A DNA stretch of 64,000 bases from Blasia pusilla. Its lineage: Eukaryota > Marchantiophyta > Marchantiopsida > Blasiales. Each line of letters starts with the position of its first letter. Within the stretch, counting starts at the first letter, position 1. Shown here piece by piece: positions 1-11,200 of this stretch. The position numbers and the translations under genes are program-made. The notes beneath the pieces were generated by a model. The model did not search any database. It saw only the letters and a list, made by a program, of their open reading frames with translations, and was not told where the DNA came from. The stretch lies in contig CM114273.1 of assembly GCA_050084515.1 (NCBI GenBank), forward strand, positions 15,996,001-16,060,000, written 5' to 3'.

Positions 1-2151
1 AGCCCTTCTACTTGACCAAGTACTCGTACTTGTTGGCCCTACCCCTCAAGCGCAAGATGTTCTCCATCTCAAACTCTGATTCTTTGTTCACAATAACCGA
101 TTGCGGTCTCAAAACCTGTCTCCGTTCGGGATGCACATTATCTTGAAGACACCTCTTCAATAATGACACATAGAAAGTCGGATGAATCTTGAACTCTTAT
201 GGTAGCTCCAATGTATACACGTCCTCAAACGGGTTTACCTTGATCACATACAGTAAAAGATACTTGGCAGATAGCTTTGCGGACAACTCCTTCGGAAGAG
301 TGAGATTCTTCACATTCAACCACACCTGCTCCCCCTACTTGGAATCGCACTTGGCGCCGACTCTTGTTAGCATGCTTAACATACCTTACTTGAGCCTTTG
401 CAAGACTTTTGCTTTCCCGCTCCTCTCGTTCTCGCATCTCCACTAACACACCTTCTGTCATTGCTTGTCGGGTCTCTGCTCATGTAGTACCTTCCAAAAG
501 GGCGTGGTCAGGAGGCCCTCTTGGCTCACGTCCATAAGCCAAAAGAAACGGAGATTCTCCAATTGTAGAATTCTTGGTCGAGTTATAACAGTTTTCAACC
601 AAACTTAGCCACTTCGACCAATCTCATTGATCCGCACTCATATAATTCCTTAAGTACAAATTCATGATCGAGTTTACCTTTTCCGTCTGTCCATCCGTTT
701 GCAGATGGAAGGCGGTACGGAAACTCAACTTGGCCGTAAACCTTATGAATAAGTGCTTCCAAAAAGCACTGGTAAACTTGGGATCCCGATTTGAAACAAT
801 ACTCCTAGCCAACCCCTGAGCTCGCCACCAACTATCTCATAATAGTCGAGAAGTCGTATAGGCCGTCGCGGAGTCCACCGTTGGCACGAATCTCCCCAAC
901 TTGTTAAACCAATCAACTATCACAAGTATAGCGTTGTATCCCTCAGACTCCGAAAGACTCTTGGTGAAGTCCATACTCACACTCTACAACGATCCATCCG
1001 GAATCGGAAAAGGGTGCAACAAGCCTTGTTTCTTATAATAAGAAACTTTGTTCGCTAGGCAGGTCACATAGGTCTTCACATATTGAGCAACATCCTCGTT
1101 CATGTTGCAATTGGGCTAGAAGAGCCTCTTAGTCAGGACAACCATCGTGGATTTTTCCCTTTTATGTCTTGCCAAGGGTCCGTCATGACACTCTACTAAC
1201 ACCTTGGTCCACAGCCTGCCTTCGCCCACATAGATCCTGCTCTGCTTAAACCTTAGCAGGCCATGCCTCAAACTTATGTTGGCCACCTTCTCCCGTTGCT
1301 TCAATTTCCTTAGGTACTCGCTTGCTTGGGTTTCCTTCATGTATCCTTCACGAATCCTTCTTTCCAAATCTTTTTCCTTGGGGAACATTTCTCTCAAGAC
1401 CTATATTGTCGATGGCATGTCCTCATCCCTACGACTCAATGCGTCTAGAATGACATTATCTTTCCTTGGCTTGTGGACTTATTTCACGTTCATCAACGCC
1501 AAGGTATCATGCCATCGTAATTTTTTCAGTGTGACTCAATCTTGGGTCTCAAAATACTTGAGTGATATATTATCGATGAATACTCTAGTCCTATGAAGTC
1601 CTAAATAGTGGTGCGAATTCTTCAAGCAATGGACCACCGCAAAAAACTATTTCTTATGAGTGTGCCATTTCTGTTCAGTGTTGCTTCTTGCTCTCGTACG
1701 CTACAGGTGTCCCTTCCTGTACCAACATTCTTGCAATGGCCAAATCACTAGTGTCAATACGCACCTTGAACGGTTTGTTGAACTCCGGAAGCTTCAACAT
1801 TGGCTCTTGCGATAGGATCTCCTTGACTTGGTTGAACGCCTCATTTACTTCTTGGGTCCAAGTTGTGTTAGCAAAATTTGCGGTCCAATCAGTGAGTGGT
1901 CTCACTTAAAGTGTCGAGCGTGCTCCTCTAGTGACTTCGAATAGATGAGTATGTCATCAATGTAGCTGATCACGTACCTATCCATCTCCTCGTGAAAAAT
2001 GGAGTTCATCAATGTGGTGAATTTTGTAGGTGCATTACACAGAATCGGGCATTACTATAAAATCGAACGAGCCATATCTCATCCTGTACGCAATCTTCTC
2101 CACATCCGCTTTGGCAATCCGAATCTGATAATATCCTGACTTCCAGTCAAT
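1..2151 (-). mobile_element. Chromovirus C1, 3' part of pol (Ty3/gypsy), decayed
   Basis: Minus-strand remnant of a Ty3/gypsy polyprotein. Reading leftward from 2151 the pieces follow pol order. First is the second half of reverse transcriptase (IDWKSGYYQIRI near 2100-2150). Next are the RT/RNase H junction (LTDWTANFANTTW near 1860-1900), the integrase zinc-binding region (about 1400-1120) and the integrase core (SNRDPKFTSAFWKHLF and HLQTDGQTEKVNS, 624-812). Last is the integrase tail (VKHANKSRRQV near 360-390), running to the window edge where plus-strand C2 has its chromodomain. Frameshifts and stops separate all pieces, so nothing is translatable. The matching 5' half of RT lies at 22040-22840, and the two halves meet in the middle of the RT motif. 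The element is therefore one copy split by a 20-kb insertion flanked by CAAT (2148-2151 and 22040-22043). Confidence 0.85.
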
Positions 2152-2277
2152 TATCGTGCGCATACATATCGCTACACAACATACGTTGTTGTCAACGAAC
2201 ACACATACAAACACGCACGATCCCATGCTAACTCATGACATCCAAACAACGAGACAAGACGTACCAAAATATCTCCA
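2152..2277. mobile_element. 126-bp LTR of the PHD-type Ty3/gypsy family (copy a)
   Basis: Near-identical in length and sequence to 2797-2922 and closely related to 33114-33231. The plus-strand consensus starts TGTCGTGCGC and ends ATCTCCA, so it has TG...CA ends; the first TG is TA here. It abuts CAAT of C1 on the left and LTR1 on the right, with no internal region of its own. It is either a solo LTR or half of a rearranged pair. Confidence 0.6.
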
Positions 2278-2794
2278 ATAAAATAAGATCCAACCTCTCT
2301 CACAACACCATAGCTCTCACATGTGTGCACTCTCATATGTATCTTTCAATGTCAAACCAAACCCACTCTCATAATGAGAGGCTTGGATTACACTCACAAG
2401 TCAAGGGACCATATTTCCGCCGCCTCGTGCCAAGAGGTTCAACAAAGAGAGAATGAGCTCTCAAGCTCTCTCTCCTTGAGGTATACCCTTCCCCTCCCCC
2501 AAGCTCTCTTCATGGTAACCTATGCTCCCAAGTCACCTCCTTGGCTCTTGACCTGACAAAGGAGGTCAAGGGATACTTACCAAAAATATAAAGTTAATCA
2601 TATATTCAAAATGGTATTTATCTAAAATAGTAAGTTCCTCAATATGGCTCAAAATGAGCCGAAACGAAGGGAAAACTTGCTCTCTCAGGTTTCCTCAGGC
2701 CTCAGCAAGTTATCCTCGACCTCCTAAGCCTGTTCTCCACTACTTGAGAAGGCGGTCTACTAGATCTCACTAATCTATTCTAAAAGACATGACA
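2277..2794. mobile_element. LTR1, copy 1 (left LTR of chromovirus C2)
   Basis: About 517 bp, matching 21522-22039 base for base over most of its length in the same orientation (AAAATAAGATCCAA at the left, AAAGAC.TGACA at the right). A truncated third copy is at 59975-60279. The two full copies bracket the plus-strand C2 pol remnants, which identifies them as its LTR pair. The terminal TG of the right-hand copy reads AA here. No primer-binding site can be seen because another element begins immediately to the right. Confidence 0.65.
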
Positions 2795-2796
2795 AT

Positions 2797-2922
2797 CGTC
2801 GTGCGCATACACATCGCTGCACAACATACATCGTTGTTACTGAACACACATACAAACACGCATGATCCCATGCTAACTCATGGCATCCAAACAACGAGAC
2901 AATAAGTACCAAAATATCTCCA
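2797..2922 (-). mobile_element. 126-bp 3' LTR of PHD-type Ty3/gypsy element (copy b)
   Basis: On the minus strand this follows a purine tract (CTAGGGGGGCGAT, plus 2923-2935), the expected polypurine tract just before a 3' LTR, and it ends in CA. The minus-strand pol remnant with the PHD finger lies immediately to the right, so this is its 3' LTR. At 126 bp it is short for an autonomous Ty3/gypsy element. Confidence 0.6.
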
Positions 2923-3108
2923 ATCGCCCCCCTAGTTGGTGGTTAGGTCCCTCTAACTCCAGATAGCCACCACTCCCTACCTACCATGACATATATACAT
3001 CTCTCGGACGCTAAGAGCAAAAAGGCCGGATGCTCATGTGGCCCCATCGTTAGTCGCCTTCTCGTCGTCCATGTCACAGACACAAGTTGGAATATAGAAC
3101 TACCTGCG

Positions 3109-3408
3109 CTATGTACATCTGGGACATATCCATCGTCCCTGAGGAACCCTAGTGAGAGGTGGCGTCAAACATGCCATATGCCATCCTCTCGAACATCCAT
3201 CACAAACTAGCATAATGACCACACTGCGGGTAGAACCACACAACATACATCGCAAGCCTTCATGAACTACTGCTAAGTTTGGATCAATTGTATCGTCAAT
3301 TTTCGGAAGATGACATGGCGCAGAGTTATGCACATGGTCCTTCAAAATCATACCATTGCATCCTTCCAATAAGAGAACACGTGATGGAAAAACCTCACAC
3401 ACTCTCAA
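3109..3408 (-). CDS. PHD finger at the C-terminus of a Ty3/gypsy integrase
   Basis: The last ~100 codons of the element's pol. They contain a C4HC3 PHD zinc finger: CMLC, then CDGC, HMAC and CPRC, with GW before the histidine as in classical PHD fingers. PHD fingers read histone H3 tails. Many plant Ty3/gypsy elements carry a chromodomain at this position, so the finger is probably a targeting module (inference). The frame ends at a stop shortly after CPRC. It follows the integrase C-terminal region on the same strand, but stops and a frame change between them show the copy is dead. A captured host PHD gene is less likely, because the second element copy has the same region in the same place. 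Confidence 0.7.
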   Translation of the reverse strand: MRVCEVFPSRVLLLEGCNGMILKDHVHNSAPCHLPKIDDTIDPNLAVVHEGLRCMLCGSTRSVVIMLVCDGCSRGWHMACLTPPLTRVPQGRWICPRCT

Positions 3409-3453
3409 GATGGTGCTTCATGCAATCATATCCAAGGTCGTGGGTGCCGTCTC

Positions 3454-3714
3454 CTACAAGTAGACATAGTCTCCTTGATGAAACCTCTGGATAGTAGGTC
3501 GATAACCACCCCCCCAAATAGTTGCATACCTCAATGTATTCGGATGCTGCGCAATTGCCAAGTTCTCAAACGCCATGGGTATCACTCTCCAAAACAATTC
3601 AGCCCTCTGAGAACATGCTCGCATCCATACATCATGGTCATCAAGGTTCAACACCTCACCAACATCTCGACGAATGTCTGTAGGTAAATCTGGCTCTCGG
3701 CGATGAAGCAACAA
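3454..3714 (-). pseudogene. Integrase C-terminal region, PHD-type Ty3/gypsy
   Basis: About 86 codons ending RFHQGDYVYL, the usual 'F..GD.V.L' start of the integrase C-terminal subdomain. It is preceded by a helical stretch (MRACSQRAELFWRVI) that also occurs at 35008-35223 in the second copy. It is interrupted before the PHD finger. Confidence 0.6.
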
Positions 3715-5172
3715 GTACGGTGAGAAAGACGCTAAGGATGCCTACCTGCTAAATCTGTGTCCCATTGCCATCCACGGCAAATGAAGGTCCCAATCTATTA
3801 GGTGATCTCTCTACAAGCCATACTTACATAGTCCTCTCTTCACCGTATGCATAACCCGCTCTGCTAGTCCATCCACCTCAAGATGATCTCATAAAAGTAG
3901 TGCGTTGGTAGATCAGTTCCTGATCACACAAGGCCTGAAACTTCCCGTGGAGCTGTGTACCCTAGTTTGTCAACACCTCAGCTGGTGTGCCGTAATGACT
4001 CAGCACTCGATCTAGGAAGGCATACGCTACTCCCTCACACGCTTTGTCAGGCAATGCAACCAACTCTATCCACTTCCAGAAATGCTCGACCATCACCAAT
4101 ACATAATGACTATGGCGCTCCGTCAAAGACATTCCCAATTAAGCTGCCGGAAAGAAAGGATCTAATGAAAATCAAAGCAAGGTGGCCGAGATCCGTAGAG
4201 TGGAAATACAACCGCAATTTCATGTTTTTGTCTTGGGCACCGCAAGAGCTTATGTCGTATATATAATGAAACCAGGGCAAGTTATAGCTGTTGGTCCAAA
4301 GAGAAGCACTGGGAGTTTACAAGGCGATGACTGCAGTGAAGCCAGCAATAATCACAAAGGCAAGTTATTAGCTATACAAAGAGAGATCACGTTCTAGATG
4401 TCGGCCTAAGAGAAGCATCTAGTAGCCCGAAATCTATGAGGAAAAAGAATACACGTCCTTTATAGACTATTTCCTAATAATACCATCCGTGACACGCGCT
4501 CCTGAGAAAGCTTTTGATAAGCCTGCAAAATCCAAACTCCATCTATAACCTCAACCCATAATCGGAAGTGGATGCAATTGTGGAGTCAGAGCATTGAACA
4601 ATGTTCGGACTCGATCACATACCATGCATCTGGAAACAAACTGCTGAACGTCAATCTGCATACCACGCCACTAATATTGAATCTGGAGCAAGCTGTACGT
4701 CCGATTCACTCCAAAATGATCCAACTCTTCATAGGCATGATGAACCAAATATGCTCTCTGCAAAGGATGAGGCACTATACGCACTCTACCATCCTCCCAC
4801 ACTCGCAACACATGTGTCTCCTCCCATCAAAACTGTCTGGCTCGCTGTAGGATCGGATTCCGCTCTCTAACATCCACTGTGATCGCGACGTTGCCAGTAC
4901 GCAGGTACTCCAAGACCACTCCATGGTTGTGAATGTCTCGGCCTCTTGTCGTCTCCTCACCGGCCTCTGGATCTAAGGACTCTCCATCAGACCTCGCCAT
5001 CGAAGTCTCAGCAATCTGGATCTCCATAGCCAACAAGCCCAAATAGGCTGACGCATGCCATCCTGACACCAACTCCTCATCATTCTCACCATGCCAACCA
5101 TCTCCAATTGCATCTCGCTGACTCGGGCATGGATTACGGCTCAAACCATCTACATCTTGGTTAAGCGTCCCA

Positions 5173-5597
5173 ATGGATTGTTTGTACCAGTGGCGGTTCT
5201 TACCATTCGGGCTAAAGAACGCCCCGGTTGAGTTTCACAGGGTCATGGATAGGATCTTGGCAGGAATGGATTTTGATAGGTCTTATATTGATGACATCGT
5301 AGTCTTTAACGCCACGGTTGAGGAGCATGAGCGATATCTAGAGGAGGTGTTTCGACGATTGCAATTACATGGGCTGAAACTACATTCAGACAAGTGCAAG
5401 TTCTTCTATGACCAGATTGAGTACTTGGGTCATATTATACACCCTCGGGACCCCTTGGTGTGCAAAAAATGAAGATAGAGGTTATTTCACGCATTCCACG
5501 CCCTAGAGATGTGAGTCGAGTTCGTGCATTTATGGGATTGGCAAACTTCTATCGACGGTACGTCAAGGGTTTTAGTTTGATTGCGAAGCTGCTAAGC
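5173..5597 (+). pseudogene. Chromovirus C2 reverse transcriptase fragment
   Basis: Plus-strand RT palm and thumb: WRFLPFGLKNAPVEFHRVMD, then SYIDDIVVF, which holds the catalytic YIDD box, then LHGLKLHSDKCKFF and YLGHIIH. A one-base frame change near 5460 separates this from MGLANFYRRYVKGFS, the RT/RNase H connection. RNase H is absent because MULE-1 begins at about 5598 and the next C2 piece (18010) is already integrase. The fragment starts mid-RT at the junction with the PHD-type fragment. Confidence 0.85.
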
Positions 5598-6257
5598 AAG
5601 TGGACCACATTCGGGCCTAAAGTAACTTTTTTTTTTCCAGGCTTGGAAAGATAAGTAGACATCATAAGACCACTCCAAACATCCTTCCATCACTCTCCAT
5701 GTGAGCCCAATTTTCTTCACACTTCCTGTTTAAGCCAGCTCTACAGTAAGCCGGGCTGAGGGATGTTATTGTTGGAGGATCATCGGCAGATAATTTGACC
5801 AGAAGTAGCAATTTCATCTCAATGAAAGGTTCAAATAAAGACTCTAACTATGGTCTCAATAGACTCCTGTGCCCTTCAAGGTTTAACTTCTCTGAAGATG
5901 TGGTTGACATTATGGATTGTTGACTCTTCATGCAAAAGGCATTAAATATCCCATCCGATCAATACTCATCCATGAGAAGGTTTTCCACAACAGAATAAAT
6001 CACTCATCACTAATGGTAGCCAGAGACTTTCATGACAATATTGGATGATGTTGGGTCATGAATGGGTGCATAAAGTATACCATGGACTGTTGTGCGTTTA
6101 ACAACTTGGTTTCACCATTCTCTCAGCCTCTGGGATATGTATGCATCAAGAAGAAAATGTGATCAGACTAAGAGGACAATTGAAGCAAAAGGTTGATAGC
6201 TGTCAGGAGTAAAGAGGAACTGATGCACCCATGTCCCTTCATTCAGACCCTAAATGT

Positions 6258-6720
6258 CGGAATCCGACAGGTTACACCCCTTCCAACCCGTCAAAATTTG
6301 ACAGGTTGCAACTTTTGCAACCCGTCGGAATCTGATGGGTTGCACCCCTTGCAAGCAAGCACACCACAACAAAAGAAGGATCTTGATAAGTGATTCCATT
6401 CTGCCCTGCAACCCATGAGAATCCGACAAGTTGGAAATCCGACAGGTAGTAGAATCCAACACGTCTCTAAAATACCGTGTTAGAGAAGAGTGGTGTGACG
6501 ATAATGGGGGAACGAGGAAAAATTGAAGAAGCCTGAAAAGTTGGACTAACAGAAAAAGAGTGGGATCACTCAAGCAATTCAGCAAAAGTTTACAAAAAGA
6601 GTGGGATCACTTAAGCATCCAACCTGTCGGAATCCGAAAGGTTTTCTGAAAGGGGTTAAAAATATTGTAACAAGTTGCAATCCGTCGGAATCCAACTAGT
6701 CGCAAAATAAATAGCCTCGA
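6258..6720. repeat. Left-flank palindromes of MULE-1
   Basis: Irregularly spaced copies of the element's palindrome, mostly with a GAATC centre (for example near 6258, 6318, 6625 and 6677). They lie between the left end and the end of the ParB/methyltransferase-like gene. Confidence 0.8.
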
Positions 6721-7710
6721 GTAGATAGACCAACACAATCGACAAGAACGAAAAACAATTCAGCAAAATTTTACAAAAACCATCATGGTTCGAAAAACTT
6801 CTTGTCCTTTACTACATCAGAGGGAAGCTCGGAAATGTACATTTGATCTAGTCTATGATTTCTTCAGCCTCGTCATCTACAAATTTACTCCTAACTCTCC
6901 TGGGTTCCTATACAAAAGGAATGTCTTGGGATACAAGTGGCTCCTCTGGCTGATTATAGACTAGAATCGTAAATGTTGGGGAATTTGAGAGCCTTGACCC
7001 CCCCCCCCCCCCTGGGTACACCATAACGGTCCTATGTAACATGATTTGAGTCCCAACGCCTTCCTCGACAGTAAATCTTGCATGCTCCGCAAGGTGACAC
7101 CCATCCAATGTCAATATGTGCTCCGTCCTTGGAAAGCACTAAATCCCTACTCCAAAATGCTTCACTCAAGTTGGGTCCAATAAATCTTTGAACTCACTCG
7201 TCATCATCCGATAGCTCTTCCAAAATTACTCTCGGCTTTGCCCTCCCAAATTTTGGATGGTGTCACTATCAATGGTGGTTATGGAGCTGGAACTGTTGGC
7301 TTTGGAGGAGAGTTGTATACTCCCACTAGCCTCTTGTAATTCGCCTTTGCCTCTTTGCAAAGGTCAAAAAGTTATGGCCTTCCCTTAAGGCAGAGAATGT
7401 TCCTGCCACAGTGCCAGGCGCCTCTGATACTCGCCCCTCATAGGCCCACTAAGTCAAAGACCAAGTCACCCGGCCTCGAGCAGAGATCGATGAGCATTTG
7501 CATCAAGGTAGGTGACTTCTCCCTTCCTTCAAGTAAGGGGGTCCCATCCTGCATGTAAATTCCCGGAAGAGGGCGGGGAGGCGGGGGGAGGGTGTTGTAG
7601 AGACTATCTAAGTTGTACCCATCGGAGCATGGATCCACTGGATCCGGGATCTTGAACACCTGGAAGTTGTGCTCGGGCCTTACAAAGAAGTAGACAAATG
7701 AGTGGTCCAT

Positions 7711-8294
7711 CTGTAAACAAGCAGGTGGAAAATAATGTCAGCAAAAAGAAACAGCTGGTAGACCGTTGGTCTACTCTCAATAAAGTGACACAATGTGCAA
7801 CCCGTCGGGATCCAACGGGTTGCTCATTTGGCTAGGCAGAGGCGCAACTTGTCGGAGTCCGACGGGTTTCTTTTCAACCCTTCATACTAGTCCATACTGA
7901 TTACCAACCCGTCCGAACTTGGCCTATAGGCTTGACAGAACAACAATCTGTCGAAGTTCAACGGGTTGGCCATGAGCTACCCGTCGGAAGCCGACAGGTT
8001 GCTCGTCTTGCTAGACAGAGTCTCCACATGTCGGAGTCCAATGGTTGGCTTACAATTGAATACGATTGTTTAGAGTTGAGAACTTCCAAATATGAGAGCA
8101 ACCCGTTGCTTTTAGACGGGTTGCATCACTCCAGAAACATGTGGAAAAGCAGTGCTTCTTGCAACCATCGGGTTCCGATGGGTTGCAGTCAATGGAGACT
8201 TTTTGGTGAATTTGCAACCCATCGCTTTCAGACTGTTGGGATCCGAAGGGTTGAATTTTTGTTCAAACTCAATTCATTGAAAAAGAGGACTTAC
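7711..8294 (-). repeat. Palindrome-filled intron of the MULE-1 methyltransferase-like gene
   Basis: Bounded by donor GTAAGT (8294-8289) and acceptor TTTACAG (ending 7711) on the minus strand. It holds about eight palindromes between 7795 and 8260, several with GCAACCCGT arms and varied centres. The rest has no coding signal. Confidence 0.7.
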
Positions 8295-10379
8295 CCGAAC
8301 TTGAGTCGTCGTCGATTTGAGTGGATACTCGTTTTTAATGACCCATGATTGCGCCGTCTTCCACTTCAGCGACCTCTTCACACACTGAACGTTGAAGAGC
8401 TTGTCTTTGCTCCCTCCAGTGAGGACCAAGAAACAACCCCTATCACTCAGATACCCGTCGACAAAAGAAAACAACAACACGATCTGGTTATACGAAAGGG
8501 GGGACATTCCAGTCTGGGACAGTGTCAGACGGATTGTTGTCCCACAAGCGAAACCCAGAAGGAAAATCCGCAATGAGGAGGTCCACCGCCACCTCCTCAA
8601 CAACCCCATGCACCATCCAAGAAGCGTGCCCATTTTGAAGGAGTTTTCATCCCAACATGATCAATTTGTCGATGATAGGTGTCGACTCCTCAGAATTGAA
8701 ACTCTGCAGCTCATCAACAAGATGAGCCAAGTCAATAAGGACATTTGTCCTAGTGGTTGTTTCCCTATGCTTTCCCAAGGATGATGGAGTGTATTCCACG
8801 TCCTTATATCCTCCCTCGGACGAACCAGACGCCTCTTGCTTTTGCTTCTCCCGATTCTGCCGTCGGCTGGTGGGAGTCTCTATTACCTCAGACTCCACAG
8901 GAGTTTTCTTGGATGAGGACCTGGTCCGGCCCTCTCGCCCGGCTTTCCTGGACAATTTTGCCTCTCGCCTTGAGGACTCAGCCTCTTTTCTGGAAGACTC
9001 GGCCTCGGAATTCCTCGATCCCCTCGCCTTGGCTTTCAAACCCGTTGTGGATTTGTCTTTGGCGGTGACAACCTTTGCCACCAACTCCGCTGTCTTGAGG
9101 GCTTGCTCCTCAGCATCTCCTTCGAAAAAATCGTCAAGCTTCACGAAGTTCGGAATGTCGTCCCTACCTGCGACCACTGCATCAAACACCACGTGTAGAT
9201 TTTTTTCCGTAATGTCCTGTGGGTCGTTGAAGTCCAACCAAATTGGACAATTGATAACCTCCCAGTCGCACATGCCCTATCCCATCTCCATGTCGTACAT
9301 GGAGAATCCCTCTCCATCAGGCAGAGAAGCCCAAAATTTGCAGGCTGCCGGTAATTTTTCCCAGGTACTTGCATTCATACAATTGATGAAGTAGCTGTAT
9401 ACCATCCGCTAGGCAGCTCTTTGTCGAGATGACTCGGCCGCCTAGTCCTGAAGATCCCGCTTCTTCTTTGCAAAATCATGTTTTCTGGCGTCTATTTCCT
9501 CATCCACGTCTGCATGAGGGAGGATGTGATTCTTGAACATCATCCTGAATCATGGGTTTTTTGTGGGCTTATCTCTAATGTCATCAAGCCATAGTTCAAA
9601 ATCTTCTGTAGCCTCTAGGTTTGCTTCCTCTGGAACAGGCCTAATCTTCTTCAGCTTCGCTTGTAGACCCACGATCATGGACTTCCCGAGAAGGCGCAAC
9701 GCGTCCCAGAATGACCATTCCCGTAGCCAATGGGAGATGACTGGATCTGAAACTCGCGGAGGATGGTGTGCCGCCCACTTTTGGGCCTCACTGCCCTCGA
9801 GATTGATTTTCATCAGTCGGATTCACCTAAACTCGGATATCCCAAACAACGCAAACTTGTGCACGCGGTCTAGAGACACTTTCTCTCCAATCTGACCCTC
9901 TTGATCTTCATCTCTCTTCCGCTGGTGCTTGATTATCGCCTTGAGCTCCTTGTAAAACTCCGGGCCAAGTTTGGGGTTGAGAATCGCAATGTAACGTTGC
10001 ATCTTGCTTGCAATGTACTTTGTAGCTGCAGATACGGCAGCCTAAATAAACTTTGCATGTTTCGACGCTGACACGTTCTCCCTTTGCCCCAGTTCCAATG
10101 AAGCACTCTTCTTGGCGGCCTGGATCTTGGACCAACATAGGATTATGACGGCTGCATCTTGGGAAATGAAGGTATTTGCCCAAGTCTTCTTTTTTATTTG
10201 AAGTCCCTTCGCCAACATCTCATTTACCAGATCATCACCCAGGAATCCCTTATAATCTATCGGGTGCGTCGTAAGCACCTTCTTCACCCTGTCGCAATCC
10301 TGGATCCAATGGTGGGTGACGTTCCCCTCAGATACAATCCTGCACATGCGGACACAAGGTAAGAATACTGCAAGTTATC

Positions 10380-11200
10380 GGGTTCCTGCAACCTGTCAGA
10401 CTTCGACGGGTCGCAATTCTATCAACCCATGGGGGTCGAAATGGTAGCACAGAGATAACTATTGCAACCCGTCAGACTCTAACGGGTCGCAATTCTGTCA
10501 ATCCATCGGGATCCAAATCGTAACAGAGAGATAAATGTTGCAACCCGTCGGAGTCCGACAGGTCGCAACACTTATCTTTGTGTGACACTTATTGCAACAC
10601 TCTTGAGAGAATGGCAACCCATCGGAGCTGGAGTGGTTGCACTCTCTTTTCATGACTCTCTGGTCCAACCGATCGGGTCCTCTTATTCCTTGGTTTCAAG
10701 GTTAAAAACTACACATATCAACCCGTCAGAGTTTGACGGGTTGCACAATGGCCCTGTAAAGCTGGAATTGGACGTCTAAAAGTAAGCTCTCGGGCTTTGA
10801 CCACCTACCCAAGGGGGAAATGCAACCCGTCAGAGTCCGACGAGTTGCTTTTGGCCAAAAGTATCCAAAAAATAGTGGACAGTCCAACAACTCGTCGGAC
10901 TCCAACGAGTTGCTTTAAGGCGTGTAATGATTTGTTACCTCTCGTTGTGCAACTCGTCGGAGTCCGACGGATTGAAGTAAAAATAAACCATGCAGTCATT
11001 TTTCCACCCGTCGATTTTCAATTGGATTCAATATCCCAGATTAATCAGGTGTGCTTGGCCACTAGGCAACCCGTCGGACTCCGATGATTTGCTTGACTAT
11101 GACATTGACCACAAACAGGATGGTGGCAAGAGACTCAAATCATTCTTGCCCATCTTTAAGCTTTCCAATTATGCAACCGGTCGGACACCGACGGGTTGAA
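10380..11200 (-). repeat. Palindrome array in intron between ParB-like and helical exons, MULE-1
   Basis: At least nine palindromes, mainly with GAGTC or GACTC centres (near 10388, 10465, 10540, 10718, 10821, 10887, 10949, 11067 and 11171). The equivalent intron of MULE-2 is 51679-52397, where splice sites are intact. Spacing here is less regular than in MULE-2. Confidence 0.75.

Larger units (their letters stand above)
2923..5170 (-). mobile_element. PHD-type Ty3/gypsy fragment (integrase end of pol)
   Basis: Minus-strand fragment matching the second copy at 34595-36345 along its length. Leftward order: RNase H tail region (near 5140), a spacer, integrase core region (about 4600-4000, heavily decayed), integrase C-terminal region (3454-3714), a PHD finger (3109-3408), then the polypurine tract and LTR. 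The right edge at about 5170-5180 is where homology with the second copy stops and plus-strand C2 reverse transcriptase starts. The 5' half of the element (gag, protease, RT) is therefore missing. Confidence 0.7.

Noticed and set aside
3109-3408. Host PHD-finger gene
   Set aside because: It lies between an integrase C-terminal region and a polypurine tract/LTR on the same strand, and the arrangement recurs in the second element copy.
8753-9394. A 213-codon plus-strand frame
   Set aside because: Antisense shadow of the methyltransferase-like exon. Codons of the minus strand match MULE-2 as protein; this frame does not.
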